Assembly (NCBI RefSeq): GCF_902859625.1
Contig: NZ_CADIJX010000003.1
Location: 558,001-622,000 of the forward strand
From: Achromobacter pestifer
GTDB taxonomy: Bacteria; Pseudomonadota; Gammaproteobacteria; Burkholderiales; Burkholderiaceae_B
DNA: 64,000 nt
Reading direction: 5' to 3'
The notes under the pieces were generated by a model, which ran no database searches, was not told the DNA's origin, and worked only from the letters and a program-made list of their open reading frames with translations. This document shows positions 17,439 to 25,834 of this stretch, one piece after another. The first letter of the stretch is position 1. Each line of letters begins with the position of its first letter. The translations under genes and the position numbers were made by a program.

Positions 17439-18992
17439 CTAGTGGCGGCGCGCGATCGCGTCGATCCAGAAACGGGTGGAGGGGTCTTGCTGGCTGGTCT
17501 GCGGGGAGTCCAATTCGCGCATGATGTTCTTGGCCAGCACCTTGCCAAACTCCACGCCCCATTGGTCAAACGGGTTGATGCCCCAGATCACGCCTTGCAC
17601 GAACACTTTGTGCTCATACAGCGCCAGCAACGCGCCCAGCGTGTAGGCTTCCAGGCGCGGCAGCACGATCAGCGATGACGGGCGTCCGCCCGGATGCACC
17701 CGATGCTGCGCCAACAGGCGCGCGCGCGCCGGATCGCGTTCGGTGGCGGAGGTCTCCGCCAGTGCCTCATCAAAGGATTTGCCACGCAGCAGCGCGGAAC
17801 GCTGCGCCAGACAATTGGCGATCAGCAATTCATGGTGGCGCGCATAGGCGTGATCAGGCTGTTCGCACAGGATGAAGTCCACGGGCGCTCCCATGGTGTC
17901 CTGATGCAGCCATTGGAAGAACGTGTGTTGGCAGTCGGTGCCCGACATGCCCCAGATCGCGGCTCCTGTCGGCACGCCCGCCGGGCTGCCGTCGGCGGTG
18001 GCAACCTTGCCCAGCGATTCCATTTCCAGCTGCTGCGCCCAGGGCACGATGTGGTACAGCCGAGAATCGTAGGGCGCGATCACCAGCGAGTCATAGCCCA
18101 GCACGCTGCGGTTGACCACGCCGGCAAGTGCGAGTTGCACCGGCGCGTTCTCGGTGATCGGCGCGGTACGGAAATGCTCGTCCATGGCGGCGGCGCCAGC
18201 CAGCAACTGGTCGAATGCGTCATTGCCCAGCGCCAGCGCGATCGGCAGGCCGATCGCCGACCACAACGAGTAGCGGCCGCCCACCCAATCCCAGATCTGG
18301 AAAATATGGTCGGGCAAGATGCCCAGATTCAGCGCGGCCTCGACGTTGGAGGTGATCGCCACGACCTGCTTGATGGGATCGGCCACGCCCGCTTCGCGCA
18401 GCCAGTTCATCGCGACTTCCGCATTGGCCAGCGGTTCGGTCGTGGTGAATGATTTTGAGGCGACGATGACCAGCGTGTCGTGCGGATCCAGCCGGCTCAT
18501 GGCATCGGCGACGGAATGCGAATCCACATTGGAGGCAAAACGTACTTCCCGCCGCGCGCCGCCGTGCCGCAGGGCGCGCGTCACCAGGCGTGGCCCCCAG
18601 TCGCTGCCGCCGATGCCCAGGTGCAGTACGTAGCCGTAGCGATCTGCTGCATCGGCCTCGCGCACGAATTCTCGCAGGCGTTCGCGTTCGGCCAGCACTG
18701 CGCCGGCGACCGCTGCGGGCGGCTGGGGCGCACGCAGGGCGGTATGCCAGGCGGCGCGTCCTTCGGTCCAGTTGGCGTTGCCACCGTCAAACAATGTGGC
18801 GCGGGCAGCGTCAAAGCCCTGCTGCGCCAGCAGCGCTGACGACGCCTCTTGCAAGGCGGGGGAGTGGGCCTGCGTGCTCAGGTCCAGACGCAGCCCCGGG
18901 GCGTTGATCAAGCGCAGTTGCTCGCCGCGTCGCGGTGCGGCATTCGCCGCTGCGGTGAATTGATGCCAGGCCGGGCTGTTGGGAAGAGACAT
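17439..18992 (-). CDS. pgi: Glucose-6-phosphate isomerase
   Basis: Interconverts glucose-6-phosphate and fructose-6-phosphate, here at the branch to sugar-nucleotide precursors. The 517-residue protein shows the phosphate-binding LGIGGSDWGPRLV, the PROSITE-type stretch GGRYSLWSAIGLP, VPWAQQLEMESLGK and the C-terminal signature GVIWGINPFDQWGVEFGKVL. The frame is open upstream to 19172, but that extension reads as low-complexity antisense of the next gene; ATG 18992 (MSLPNSPAWHQF) is the family start. It lies seven bases after the phosphomannomutase stop, so the two form an operon convergent with the polysaccharide cluster. Confidence 0.96.
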   Translation of the reverse strand: MSLPNSPAWHQFTAAANAAPRRGEQLRLINAPGLRLDLSTQAHSPALQEASSALLAQQGFDAARATLFDGGNANWTEGRAAWHTALRAPQPPAAVAGAVLAERERLREFVREADAADRYGYVLHLGIGGSDWGPRLVTRALRHGGARREVRFASNVDSHSVADAMSRLDPHDTLVIVASKSFTTTEPLANAEVAMNWLREAGVADPIKQVVAITSNVEAALNLGILPDHIFQIWDWVGGRYSLWSAIGLPIALALGNDAFDQLLAGAAAMDEHFRTAPITENAPVQLALAGVVNRSVLGYDSLVIAPYDSRLYHIVPWAQQLEMESLGKVATADGSPAGVPTGAAIWGMSGTDCQHTFFQWLHQDTMGAPVDFILCEQPDHAYARHHELLIANCLAQRSALLRGKSFDEALAETSATERDPARARLLAQHRVHPGGRPSSLIVLPRLEAYTLGALLALYEHKVFVQGVIWGINPFDQWGVEFGKVLAKNIMRELDSPQTSQQDPSTRFWIDAIARRH

Positions 18993-18999
18993 GGGCGGT

Positions 19000-20391
19000 T
19001 CAGAAAGGCAGTTTGGCGTCCGGCGCGAGCTTGCCCAGTTCGCGGCGGAAGTCGGCTTGGATGCGTTGCAGCGCCTCGGCGGTCTGCGCTTCAAAGCGCA
19101 GCACGACGACGGGCGTGGTATTGGAGGGCCGCGCCAGGCCAAAGCCGTCGGCGTATTCCGCACGGACGCCATCGATGGTGATCACGCGGCGCGCATCGGG
19201 GAATTGACCTTGTTCCTGCAAGGCCTGGACCAGCGTGAAGGGCTGGCCTTCTTCCATTTCCAGCTTCAGTTCAGGCGTGGACACGTCTTGCGGCAAGGCT
19301 TCCAGCGGTGCGCACGCATCGGCAAAGCGCGACACGATCTCCAGCAGGCGGGCGCCGGTGTACAGGCCGTCGTCAAAACCGTACCAGCGTTCCTTGAAGA
19401 AAATGTGGCCGCTCATTTCGCCAGCCAGCGGAGCGCCGGTTTCGGCCAGCTTGGCCTTGACCAGCGAGTGGCCGGTTTTCCACATCAAGGGCACGCCACC
19501 GGCGGCTTCGACCGACAGGCCGACGTGGCGGCTGCACTTCACGTCATAGATGATGGTGGCGCCCGGGTTGCGGTCCAGCACGTCGCGGGCAAAGAGCACC
19601 AGTTGGCGGTCGGGCCAGATGATCTGGCCCGATTTGGTGACCACGCCCAGGCGGTCGCCGTCGCCGTCGAAGGCCAATCCCAGTTCGCAGTCGGTTTCCG
19701 CCACGCACTTGATCAGGTCTTGCAGATTCTTGGGTTCGGCGGGGTCGGGATGGTGGTTGGGGAACGTGCCGTCCACTTCGCAGAACAGTTCAGTGACCTC
19801 GCAGCCCAGTGCGCGGAACAACTGGGGGGCGACCGCACCGGCCACGCCATTGCCGCAATCGATCGCAATTTTCATGGGACGGGCCAGCTTGATGCCGGAG
19901 GCCACGCGGGCAATATAGGAGGCAACCAAGTCCAACTGACGACGTATGCCGGGGCGTTCTGCCGGCGCCGGGCTAGCGCCGTTCATGGCAGCCCCCAGGG
20001 CCTGGACGTCATCGCCATACAGGGCGCGGCCGCCCATCATCATCTTGAAGCCGTTGTATTTGGGCGGATTGTGGCTACCCGTGATGGCCACGCCGGAGCC
20101 GGTCTGCATGATGTTCGCGGCAAAATAGACCAAGGGCGTGGGAACCATCCCGACGTCGAGGGTATCCACACCGCCTTCCAACATACCTTCCTGCAACGCG
20201 ATCGACAGCATTTCGCTGCTGAGGCGGCCGTCCCGGCCTACGACCAGCGTCTGCACGCCTGCGTCGCGCGCACGGGCTGCCAGTGCCACGCCCAAGGCGC
20301 GGGCGAAGTCGGCGTCGATCAGATCCGGCACGGTGCCGCGGATGTCGTAGGCCTTGAAGACGGAAGAGGGAAAGGGATTTTGTTTGCCCAC
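19000..20391 (-). CDS. Phosphomannomutase/phosphoglucomutase
   Basis: Moves phosphate between C6 and C1 of mannose or glucose, giving precursors for surface glycans. The 463-residue protein has the phosphoserine loop VAITGSHNPPKYNGFK (Ser106), the metal loop LAFDGDGDRLGVV, the sugar-recognition stretch GEMSGHIFF and the C-terminal phosphate-binding domain. It is of the AlgC/PMM-PGM type and probably accepts both sugars. Co-transcription with pgi and a position beside the polysaccharide cluster fit a precursor-supply role. Confidence 0.94.
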   Translation of the reverse strand: MGKQNPFPSSVFKAYDIRGTVPDLIDADFARALGVALAARARDAGVQTLVVGRDGRLSSEMLSIALQEGMLEGGVDTLDVGMVPTPLVYFAANIMQTGSGVAITGSHNPPKYNGFKMMMGGRALYGDDVQALGAAMNGASPAPAERPGIRRQLDLVASYIARVASGIKLARPMKIAIDCGNGVAGAVAPQLFRALGCEVTELFCEVDGTFPNHHPDPAEPKNLQDLIKCVAETDCELGLAFDGDGDRLGVVTKSGQIIWPDRQLVLFARDVLDRNPGATIIYDVKCSRHVGLSVEAAGGVPLMWKTGHSLVKAKLAETGAPLAGEMSGHIFFKERWYGFDDGLYTGARLLEIVSRFADACAPLEALPQDVSTPELKLEMEEGQPFTLVQALQEQGQFPDARRVITIDGVRAEYADGFGLARPSNTTPVVVLRFEAQTAEALQRIQADFRRELGKLAPDAKLPF

Positions 20392-20713
20392 GACGATTCC
20401 TTGATAAGGGAGTAGCTGCGCAGATTCTGACGGGATTTAATGGTAAACCCGCACATCAAAATCAGATTAGTAAAGGGGTCAAGTTGGAATTATCCCCCAT
20501 TGGACGGGCCTGCCTCATCCAACGGGCGGTGTAGGGCATCTTAAGGGTTGGCGTACGCCCTGATTTGGTGCACGGGATGGCGCGGGCTCCTTGATCCGGT
20601 GCGTTGGCGGCAACGCGGCAAGGGCTTTGCCAGGGGCGGCGGCGTGGCATGGAACTTGCTCGTCATCCGAAGGTGATACGCTTGCTATGCAAGCAGAAAG
20701 ACCGGGAGGGGCC
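20392..20713. other. Intergenic stretch, divergent promoters expected
   Basis: A 322-base gap between two divergent genes. The half near 20400-20500 is AT-rich and should hold the promoter of the phosphomannomutase-pgi operon. I found no repeat, hairpin with a T-run or convincing short gene in it. The frame of the next gene is open back to 20591, but without a ribosome site there. Confidence 0.4.
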
Positions 20714-21343
20714 ATGGGTGCCAAAGTTTCTACTGTCATGTCATCGCGGGGCGCCACCAGCAGGCGCGGCCCCCCCACGGACTACGCCGGACCCGCAGCA
20801 GGCCGCGAGCGCCGCCTTGATATCCATGTCTTCGTATCCGAAGCCGGCGAATTGGCCACAGGCCGGGCCTGGGAACGCTGCGTCTGGCGTGAAGCCCGGG
20901 TACTGATCGCCGAGTGCCCGGCGCCGCATCTGCCGTCTTCCGTCGAGGCCGCGCTGCGCACGATTGCCGCCGATGTGGCTCGTGACCGAGGATGGCAGGG
21001 GATGGGTACGGTGGCTTTTTCGCTGGACGACCGCAGTGGCGTGTTCCGGGTGACGGGCGCGCAGGCGCAGCCACATGCGGGCTCGGCGGTGGCGGGGCAT
21101 GATCCCGATGCCGCCCATGCGCTGGAAATGCGCATCGACGGTTGCGTGGACCGCCGCCTGCCCTGCACGCGGCTGCTGGTATGCGGCGCGACGCGCGGCG
21201 AGGCTCTGCGCCGTGCCTACCGTGCTCTCTCCGAAATGCCGGGTCCTGCGGGCGTCGACCGGGCTTTTCTCATGAACCGCATTGCGTCCCGTGCCTACTG
21301 CTCTGGCCTGACGGGTACACGGTTGGACCAGGTGGTCGGTTAG
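20714..21343 (+). CDS. Degenerate biotin-carboxylase-like protein
   Basis: A 209-residue protein that lines up by eye with the C-terminal half of biotin carboxylase (AccC). After a ~25-residue leader, RRLDIHVFVSEAGEL matches the RHVEIQVLAD strand. APHLPSSVEAALRTIAADV matches the EEAPAPG-helix segment, and GWQGMGTVAFSLDD matches GYRGAGTFEF. TRLLVCGATRGEALRRAYRA matches the lid-side DSMIAKLIVWG...A-R segment. The catalytic residues are gone: the HQK triad region reads REARV, and the EMNTR strand reads VTGAQAQ. It lacks the N-terminal domain and the first half of the ATP-grasp. ATG 20714 follows GGGAGGGG. The frame is clean, so it may be a retained pseudoenzyme rather than a pseudogene. Function unknown. 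Confidence 0.75.
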   Translation: MGAKVSTVMSSRGATSRRGPPTDYAGPAAGRERRLDIHVFVSEAGELATGRAWERCVWREARVLIAECPAPHLPSSVEAALRTIAADVARDRGWQGMGTVAFSLDDRSGVFRVTGAQAQPHAGSAVAGHDPDAAHALEMRIDGCVDRRLPCTRLLVCGATRGEALRRAYRALSEMPGPAGVDRAFLMNRIASRAYCSGLTGTRLDQVVG

Positions 21344-21438
21344 GGCCAGCTTCGGCCCGGGCGATTCCGCCCCTACAATAGTCCGCACATCCCTTGATCT
21401 GCGCCTGGGCGAGACCAGGCCTTCCTTGTGCGGCGCCT

Positions 21439-22854
21439 ATGACATTGCTGAGCGATCTACAGTCCCTGCTGGGGTTCTCCCATGTGTTGACCGGCGAGGA
21501 CGCTGAATCCTACGTGCTGGATTGGCGTCGCCGCTACCGGGGCGTGGCGCTGGCGGTGATCCGGCCAGGTTCCACCCAGGAAGTCGCTGCGGCGGTGAAG
21601 CTGTGCCTGCATCATGGCGTGCCGCTTGTGCCGCAAGGTGGCAATACCGGCCTGTGCGGCGGCGCCACGCCGGACGACTCCGGCCGTGCGGTGGTGTTGT
21701 CCACCTCGCGCCTGACCGCCGTGCGCAACCTGGATACCGCCAACGACACCATCACCGTGGAAGCCGGTTGCATCCTGCAAGCCGTGCAAGAGGCCGCCGC
21801 GGCGGCGGATCGCTTGTTCCCGCTTAGCCTCGCGGCCGAAGGCAGCTGCACGATTGGCGGCAATCTTGCCACCAACGCGGGCGGTACGCAGGTGCTGCGC
21901 TACGGCAACACGCGCGACCTGACGCTAGGTCTGGAAGTCGTTACCGCGGAGGGCGAGATCTGGAACGGCCTGCGCGGCCTGCGCAAGGACAATACCGGCT
22001 ACGACTTGCGTGACCTGTACATCGGCAGTGAAGGGACGCTGGGCATCATCACTGCCGCCACCCTGAAATTATTTCCCCGCCCCGTGGCTTCGTGCACCGC
22101 GCTACTGACGCTGGACACCATCGATCACGCGGTGGATCTGCTGGCGCGCGCACGTTCGGGCTTTGGCTCCGCGCTGACCGGGTTTGAACTCATGAGCGGC
22201 GCTTGCCTGCAAGCCGTGGTGCGCCTGTTTCCGCAACAACGGCTGCCCTTTGAAGGCGGCGCTGCCGAATCGCCTTGGTTCGCGCTGCTTGAGCTGTCCG
22301 ACAGCGAAAGCGAGGCGCATGCGCGCGACCGCTTCGAGGCCGTGCTGGGCGATGCCATCGATGCGGGCCTGATCGACGATGCCGCCATTGCCGCCAACGT
22401 GGCGCAGAGCAAGGCGCTTTGGCACTTGCGCGAGAGCATCCCGCTGGCCGAGGCCGAACTGGGCAAGTCGGTCAAGCACGACGTGTCCATTCCCATTTCT
22501 TCCATCGCCGGGTTCGTGCACAAGACCAATGCCTTGCTGCAAGCGCGCTTTCCCGGCGTGCGCCACGTGATCTTCGGGCATCTGGGCGACGGCAATTTGC
22601 ATTACAACGTGGCCAATGCGCCCGGCCAGACTGAGAGCGAGTTGTTGGCGCTGCAAAGCGAAATCTATGGCGTCGTGCATGACAGCGTGCACGCCCACAG
22701 CGGGTCGATCAGTGCCGAGCACGGAGTGGGGCAACTCAAGCGCGACGAACTGCCGCGGTACAAGAGCCCCGTCGAGCTGGCGCTGATGCTGCGCATCAAG
22801 CGTGCGCTGGATCCGCAAGGGCTGATGAATCCAGGCAAGGTGCTGCAAGCGTAG
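21439..22854 (+). CDS. FAD-linked oxidase/D-2-hydroxyacid dehydrogenase
   Basis: A 471-residue flavoprotein of the GlcD/D-lactate dehydrogenase/D-2-hydroxyglutarate dehydrogenase family. The PCMH-type FAD domain includes PQGGNTGLCGGATPDDSG, GSCTIGGNLATNAGG and the IGSEGTLGIITAATLKL strand. The C-terminal substrate domain has HVIFGHLGDGNLHYNVA (metal and substrate histidines), SAEHGVGQLKRDEL and the end motif ALDPQGLMNPGKVL. ATG 21439 is chosen over an upstream TTG (21394) because it gives the family length. It stands alone rather than in a glcDEF operon, so glycolate oxidation is less likely than a single-subunit D-2-hydroxyacid dehydrogenase; the substrate is not determined. Confidence 0.88.
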   Translation: MTLLSDLQSLLGFSHVLTGEDAESYVLDWRRRYRGVALAVIRPGSTQEVAAAVKLCLHHGVPLVPQGGNTGLCGGATPDDSGRAVVLSTSRLTAVRNLDTANDTITVEAGCILQAVQEAAAAADRLFPLSLAAEGSCTIGGNLATNAGGTQVLRYGNTRDLTLGLEVVTAEGEIWNGLRGLRKDNTGYDLRDLYIGSEGTLGIITAATLKLFPRPVASCTALLTLDTIDHAVDLLARARSGFGSALTGFELMSGACLQAVVRLFPQQRLPFEGGAAESPWFALLELSDSESEAHARDRFEAVLGDAIDAGLIDDAAIAANVAQSKALWHLRESIPLAEAELGKSVKHDVSIPISSIAGFVHKTNALLQARFPGVRHVIFGHLGDGNLHYNVANAPGQTESELLALQSEIYGVVHDSVHAHSGSISAEHGVGQLKRDELPRYKSPVELALMLRIKRALDPQGLMNPGKVLQA

Positions 22855-22902
22855 GGCGCTTGCGCACCGGCCCGGCCGTACTTTCCATTCGGAGCGTCAA
22901 CC

Positions 22903-23616
22903 ATGGCAGCCAGCCCCGCAGCGGGTGCGAACAACCGGATCTTGATCGTTGAAGATGATCACATCATCGCCGGCAACCTTTACACCTTTCTGGAGGCACG
23001 CGGATTCTTGCCGGACGTGGCCTACACCGGCCACGCCGCGCTGGAGCGCGCGAAAGAGCAACGCTTCGATGCCCTGATCCTGGACATTGGCCTGCCGGGC
23101 ATGGACGGCAATGCGGTACTGCACACCTTGCGCAACGACATGCGGATGGCAGTGCCGGTGCTGATGCTGACCGCGCGCGATAGCCTTGAGGATAAGTTGG
23201 CGGGGTTCTCGCACGGCGCGGACGACTATCTGACCAAGCCGTTCGCCCTGCTTGAAGTCGAGGCCCGCCTGCTGGCTCTGATCCAGCGCGCCAAGGGGGC
23301 CACGGTGGATTCGATCCGCCAATTCGGCCCGTTGCAATACGATACGCGCAGCCGTAGCGTGTCGGTCAACGATACCCCCGTGCACCTGACGCGCAAGGCT
23401 GGCCTGATCATGGAAGCCCTGATGCGCGATCCGGGCAGGGTGGTGGCGCGTGAAGAACTGGAGTCCGTATTGTGGGGCAATGAGCCTCCGTCCTCAGACG
23501 CGCTGCGCAGTCAGGTCCACCTGCTGCGCCGGGCCTTGGCCGACGCGGGCTTTGACGGTATCGAGACCATGCATGGAACCGGCTGGCGGCTGGTGCTGAC
23601 CGGGGGCGAGCCATGA
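22903..23616 (+). CDS. OmpR-family response regulator
   Basis: A 237-residue two-component regulator. The receiver domain has the acidic pair at Asp18-Asp19, the phosphorylated Asp61 in LILDIGLPGMDGN, the Thr in MLTARD and Lys112 in DYLTKPF. The C-terminal winged-helix DNA-binding domain (about 140-235) includes LTRKAGLIMEALMRDPGRVV and SQVHLLRRAL. It overlaps the kinase gene by four bases (ATGA), so the two make a cognate pair. A PAP2 phosphatase gene follows the kinase and is a plausible target. Confidence 0.93.
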   Translation: MAASPAAGANNRILIVEDDHIIAGNLYTFLEARGFLPDVAYTGHAALERAKEQRFDALILDIGLPGMDGNAVLHTLRNDMRMAVPVLMLTARDSLEDKLAGFSHGADDYLTKPFALLEVEARLLALIQRAKGATVDSIRQFGPLQYDTRSRSVSVNDTPVHLTRKAGLIMEALMRDPGRVVAREELESVLWGNEPPSSDALRSQVHLLRRALADAGFDGIETMHGTGWRLVLTGGEP

Positions 23617-24977
23617 CATCGGCGGCCGGCGGCACATTGACCCAACGGGTGGTGTGGGCGTTGACGGGCACGGTTGCGCTGTTCGTGACGGCGCTGGCGC
23701 TGTTGGCCTACTTGACCTTCGACCAGATGGAAGACGATCTGGTCAACGACATTCTCAACACCGAAATGGACCGCCTGGTCCAGCATGCACGGGCCAGCGA
23801 CGAGTTCATGCCGCGTCGGGGCGCGCGAGAACTGGGCGGCGCGATGCGGGCATGGATGAGCGTGGATGGCCAGCGCCCGGCGGGTATTCCCGACGAAGTG
23901 GTGGGGCTGGAAAGCGGGCTGCACCTGATCGAGCCGGGCGCCTATACCTGGCACGTGATGGTGGCCGAGACAGGCCGGGGCAAGGTCTACCTGCTGTACG
24001 ACGCCACCGACAACGAAGAACGGGTTCATGACTTCGGCCTGATCGTGTTGGGCGTGGGCGCCATCTGCGTGGTGGGCGCTTATGCGCTGTCGCGGCGGGT
24101 GGCGGCCGTGGCGGTGGGGCCCCTGCTGGATCTGACGGATCGGCTGTCGACCTGGGCGCCCGGTTCTCCGGACATGGCGGTCACCCGCGATGACGAGGCG
24201 GGCCGGCTGATCGAGGCTTTCAACCGCGTGCAGAACCAGGTCGATCGATCGATCGCCCGTGAACGCGAATTCGCGGGCAACCTCAGCCATGAAGTCCGCA
24301 CGCCGCTGGCGGCCATCCGTTCCGACAGTGAACTGATGTTGCTGACCCAGGCGCTGACGCCGGATCAACACCAGCGCCTGACCCGGGTGGTGGACAACGT
24401 GGATGATGTGATCGTTTGCCTGGAGAGCGCGCGGGCAATGGCGCGTGACCAACTGCTGCCACCGGCACCGGTGGATGTGGCTGAATGCATGGAAGATGCC
24501 TGGCGTGGCTACCAGACCTTGGCCGGGCAGGCTGAACTGCGCCTGGACAACCAGATCGCGCCCGGCCATGTCCTGACATTAGACCGCTATGCGCTCTTGA
24601 CCGTGCTGCGCAACCTGGTGCGCAACGCCGTGGAACATGCCGCCCCGGCCACGCTGACGACTCGTTTCAGCGCGCAAGGCGTGCTTGAACTGAGCGATGA
24701 TGGCAAGGGAATTGCCACCGACGACCTGCCGTTCCTGTTCCGCCGCTACTACAGCGGACGGATGCGGGATTCCAATACGGGTGATCGCGATGAAACCGCC
24801 CGGGGGTTGGGGCTGGCGATCGCCAAGCGCGTCTGCGACATGCAAGGTTGGTCGCTGACCGTTGAATCGTCGCGCGAGCCGGAATCCCGGGGCACGCGCT
24901 TTTCCCTGCGATTCGAGGGAGGGGGCGCCGCCACGCCGGCCGGGGGTGTCGCGTCGGAGCGACAAGGCCGAATTTGA
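23613..24977 (+). CDS. Sensor histidine kinase
   Basis: A 454-residue inner-membrane kinase. One transmembrane helix near residues 12-34 and another near 139-158 bracket a ~100-residue periplasmic sensor region. A HAMP-like linker follows, then the H-box EFAGNLSHEVRTPLAAIRSD with the phospho-accepting His226. The ATPase domain shows LRNLVRNAVEHA (N box), ELSDDGKGIATDDL (G1) and RGLGLAIAKRVCD (G2). The C-terminal tail is Gly/Ala-rich. The sensed signal is not evident. Confidence 0.92.
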   Translation: MTSAAGGTLTQRVVWALTGTVALFVTALALLAYLTFDQMEDDLVNDILNTEMDRLVQHARASDEFMPRRGARELGGAMRAWMSVDGQRPAGIPDEVVGLESGLHLIEPGAYTWHVMVAETGRGKVYLLYDATDNEERVHDFGLIVLGVGAICVVGAYALSRRVAAVAVGPLLDLTDRLSTWAPGSPDMAVTRDDEAGRLIEAFNRVQNQVDRSIAREREFAGNLSHEVRTPLAAIRSDSELMLLTQALTPDQHQRLTRVVDNVDDVIVCLESARAMARDQLLPPAPVDVAECMEDAWRGYQTLAGQAELRLDNQIAPGHVLTLDRYALLTVLRNLVRNAVEHAAPATLTTRFSAQGVLELSDDGKGIATDDLPFLFRRYYSGRMRDSNTGDRDETARGLGLAIAKRVCDMQGWSLTVESSREPESRGTRFSLRFEGGGAATPAGGVASERQGRI

Positions 24978-25042
24978 CGAAATTTCGACTCTCGGCGAAC
25001 TAAGCTCTTCACCTGTCCGATGCGTCCCTGGTCTATCGACCC

Positions 25043-25834
25043 ATGCCGTCCCCTTTGCTGTCCGCAGCGCGCGCGCCGACGCCTGCCTGGTACCTGAGCA
25101 GTCAGCTGATCGGCGTGACGCTGGCGCTAGCGTGCCTGGCCTGGTGGGCCAATGCCTCGGGCCTGGATCTGCGCATTGCCCGGGCGCTTTTCGACCCCGT
25201 GCTGGACGACTTTCCGCTGCACGTGAACCGCTGGCTGGATCTGCTGGGGCACCGCATGGTGCTGGCGCTGCCGATCGCTGTTGCGCTGGCCGCCGTCGGC
25301 GTGGCGGCCGCCAGTTTCCGCATTCCGGCCTGGCGTCCGTGGCGTGGGCCGGCTCTGGCGCTGGCCGCCACCTGCCTGGTGGGGCAGGTGGTCGTGAATC
25401 AACTGAAGCACTACACCACCTTGCCGCGCCCCTACGATCTGGAAACCCTGGGTGGCTATACGCCGTATCCGCTGCACTGGTGGACTTGGGTGCGTGCGCG
25501 ATCCGGGGGCGCCATGCCCAGTGGTCATGCGGGCGCGGGCTATTCAATGCTGACGCTGTACTTTGTCGGGTGGGCCCTGGACCGGCCGGCCTGGCGCTGG
25601 TGGGGCCTGGCCGTGGGAGTGACCGCTGGTGTTGGGTTTTCGGCGGTGCGCATTGTGCAGGGCGCCCATTTTCTGAGCCAGACGCTCTGGTCGGCCGCAT
25701 TGTTGTGGTTCTTGGCGGCGTTGTTTTTCTATCCGCTGATCGCGGGACGGAGCCGCGCTAGCGATCCGTCCCACGAGTCACCCGATCAGTTAAGCAACAC
25801 GCCAGGCAACCAGAGCGAAAAAGCCGGCACATAG
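25043..25834 (+). CDS. PAP2-family membrane phosphatase
   Basis: A 263-residue integral membrane phosphatase with about six hydrophobic helices; relatives dephosphorylate lipid A, undecaprenyl pyrophosphate or phosphatidylglycerophosphate on the periplasmic side. Three PAP2 motifs are visible: K-x6-RP in KHYTTLPRPYDL, PSGH in AMPSGHAGAGYSM and the third as RIVQGAHFLSQTLWSA. In the third motif the residue usually Asp (H-x3-D) is Gln, while the catalytic His is kept. The gene follows the two-component pair in the same direction, so it may be their output and alter lipid A phosphate charge. Its last 49 bases overlap the 3' end of convergent dctM. Confidence 0.87.
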   Translation: MPSPLLSAARAPTPAWYLSSQLIGVTLALACLAWWANASGLDLRIARALFDPVLDDFPLHVNRWLDLLGHRMVLALPIAVALAAVGVAAASFRIPAWRPWRGPALALAATCLVGQVVVNQLKHYTTLPRPYDLETLGGYTPYPLHWWTWVRARSGGAMPSGHAGAGYSMLTLYFVGWALDRPAWRWWGLAVGVTAGVGFSAVRIVQGAHFLSQTLWSAALLWFLAALFFYPLIAGRSRASDPSHESPDQLSNTPGNQSEKAGT

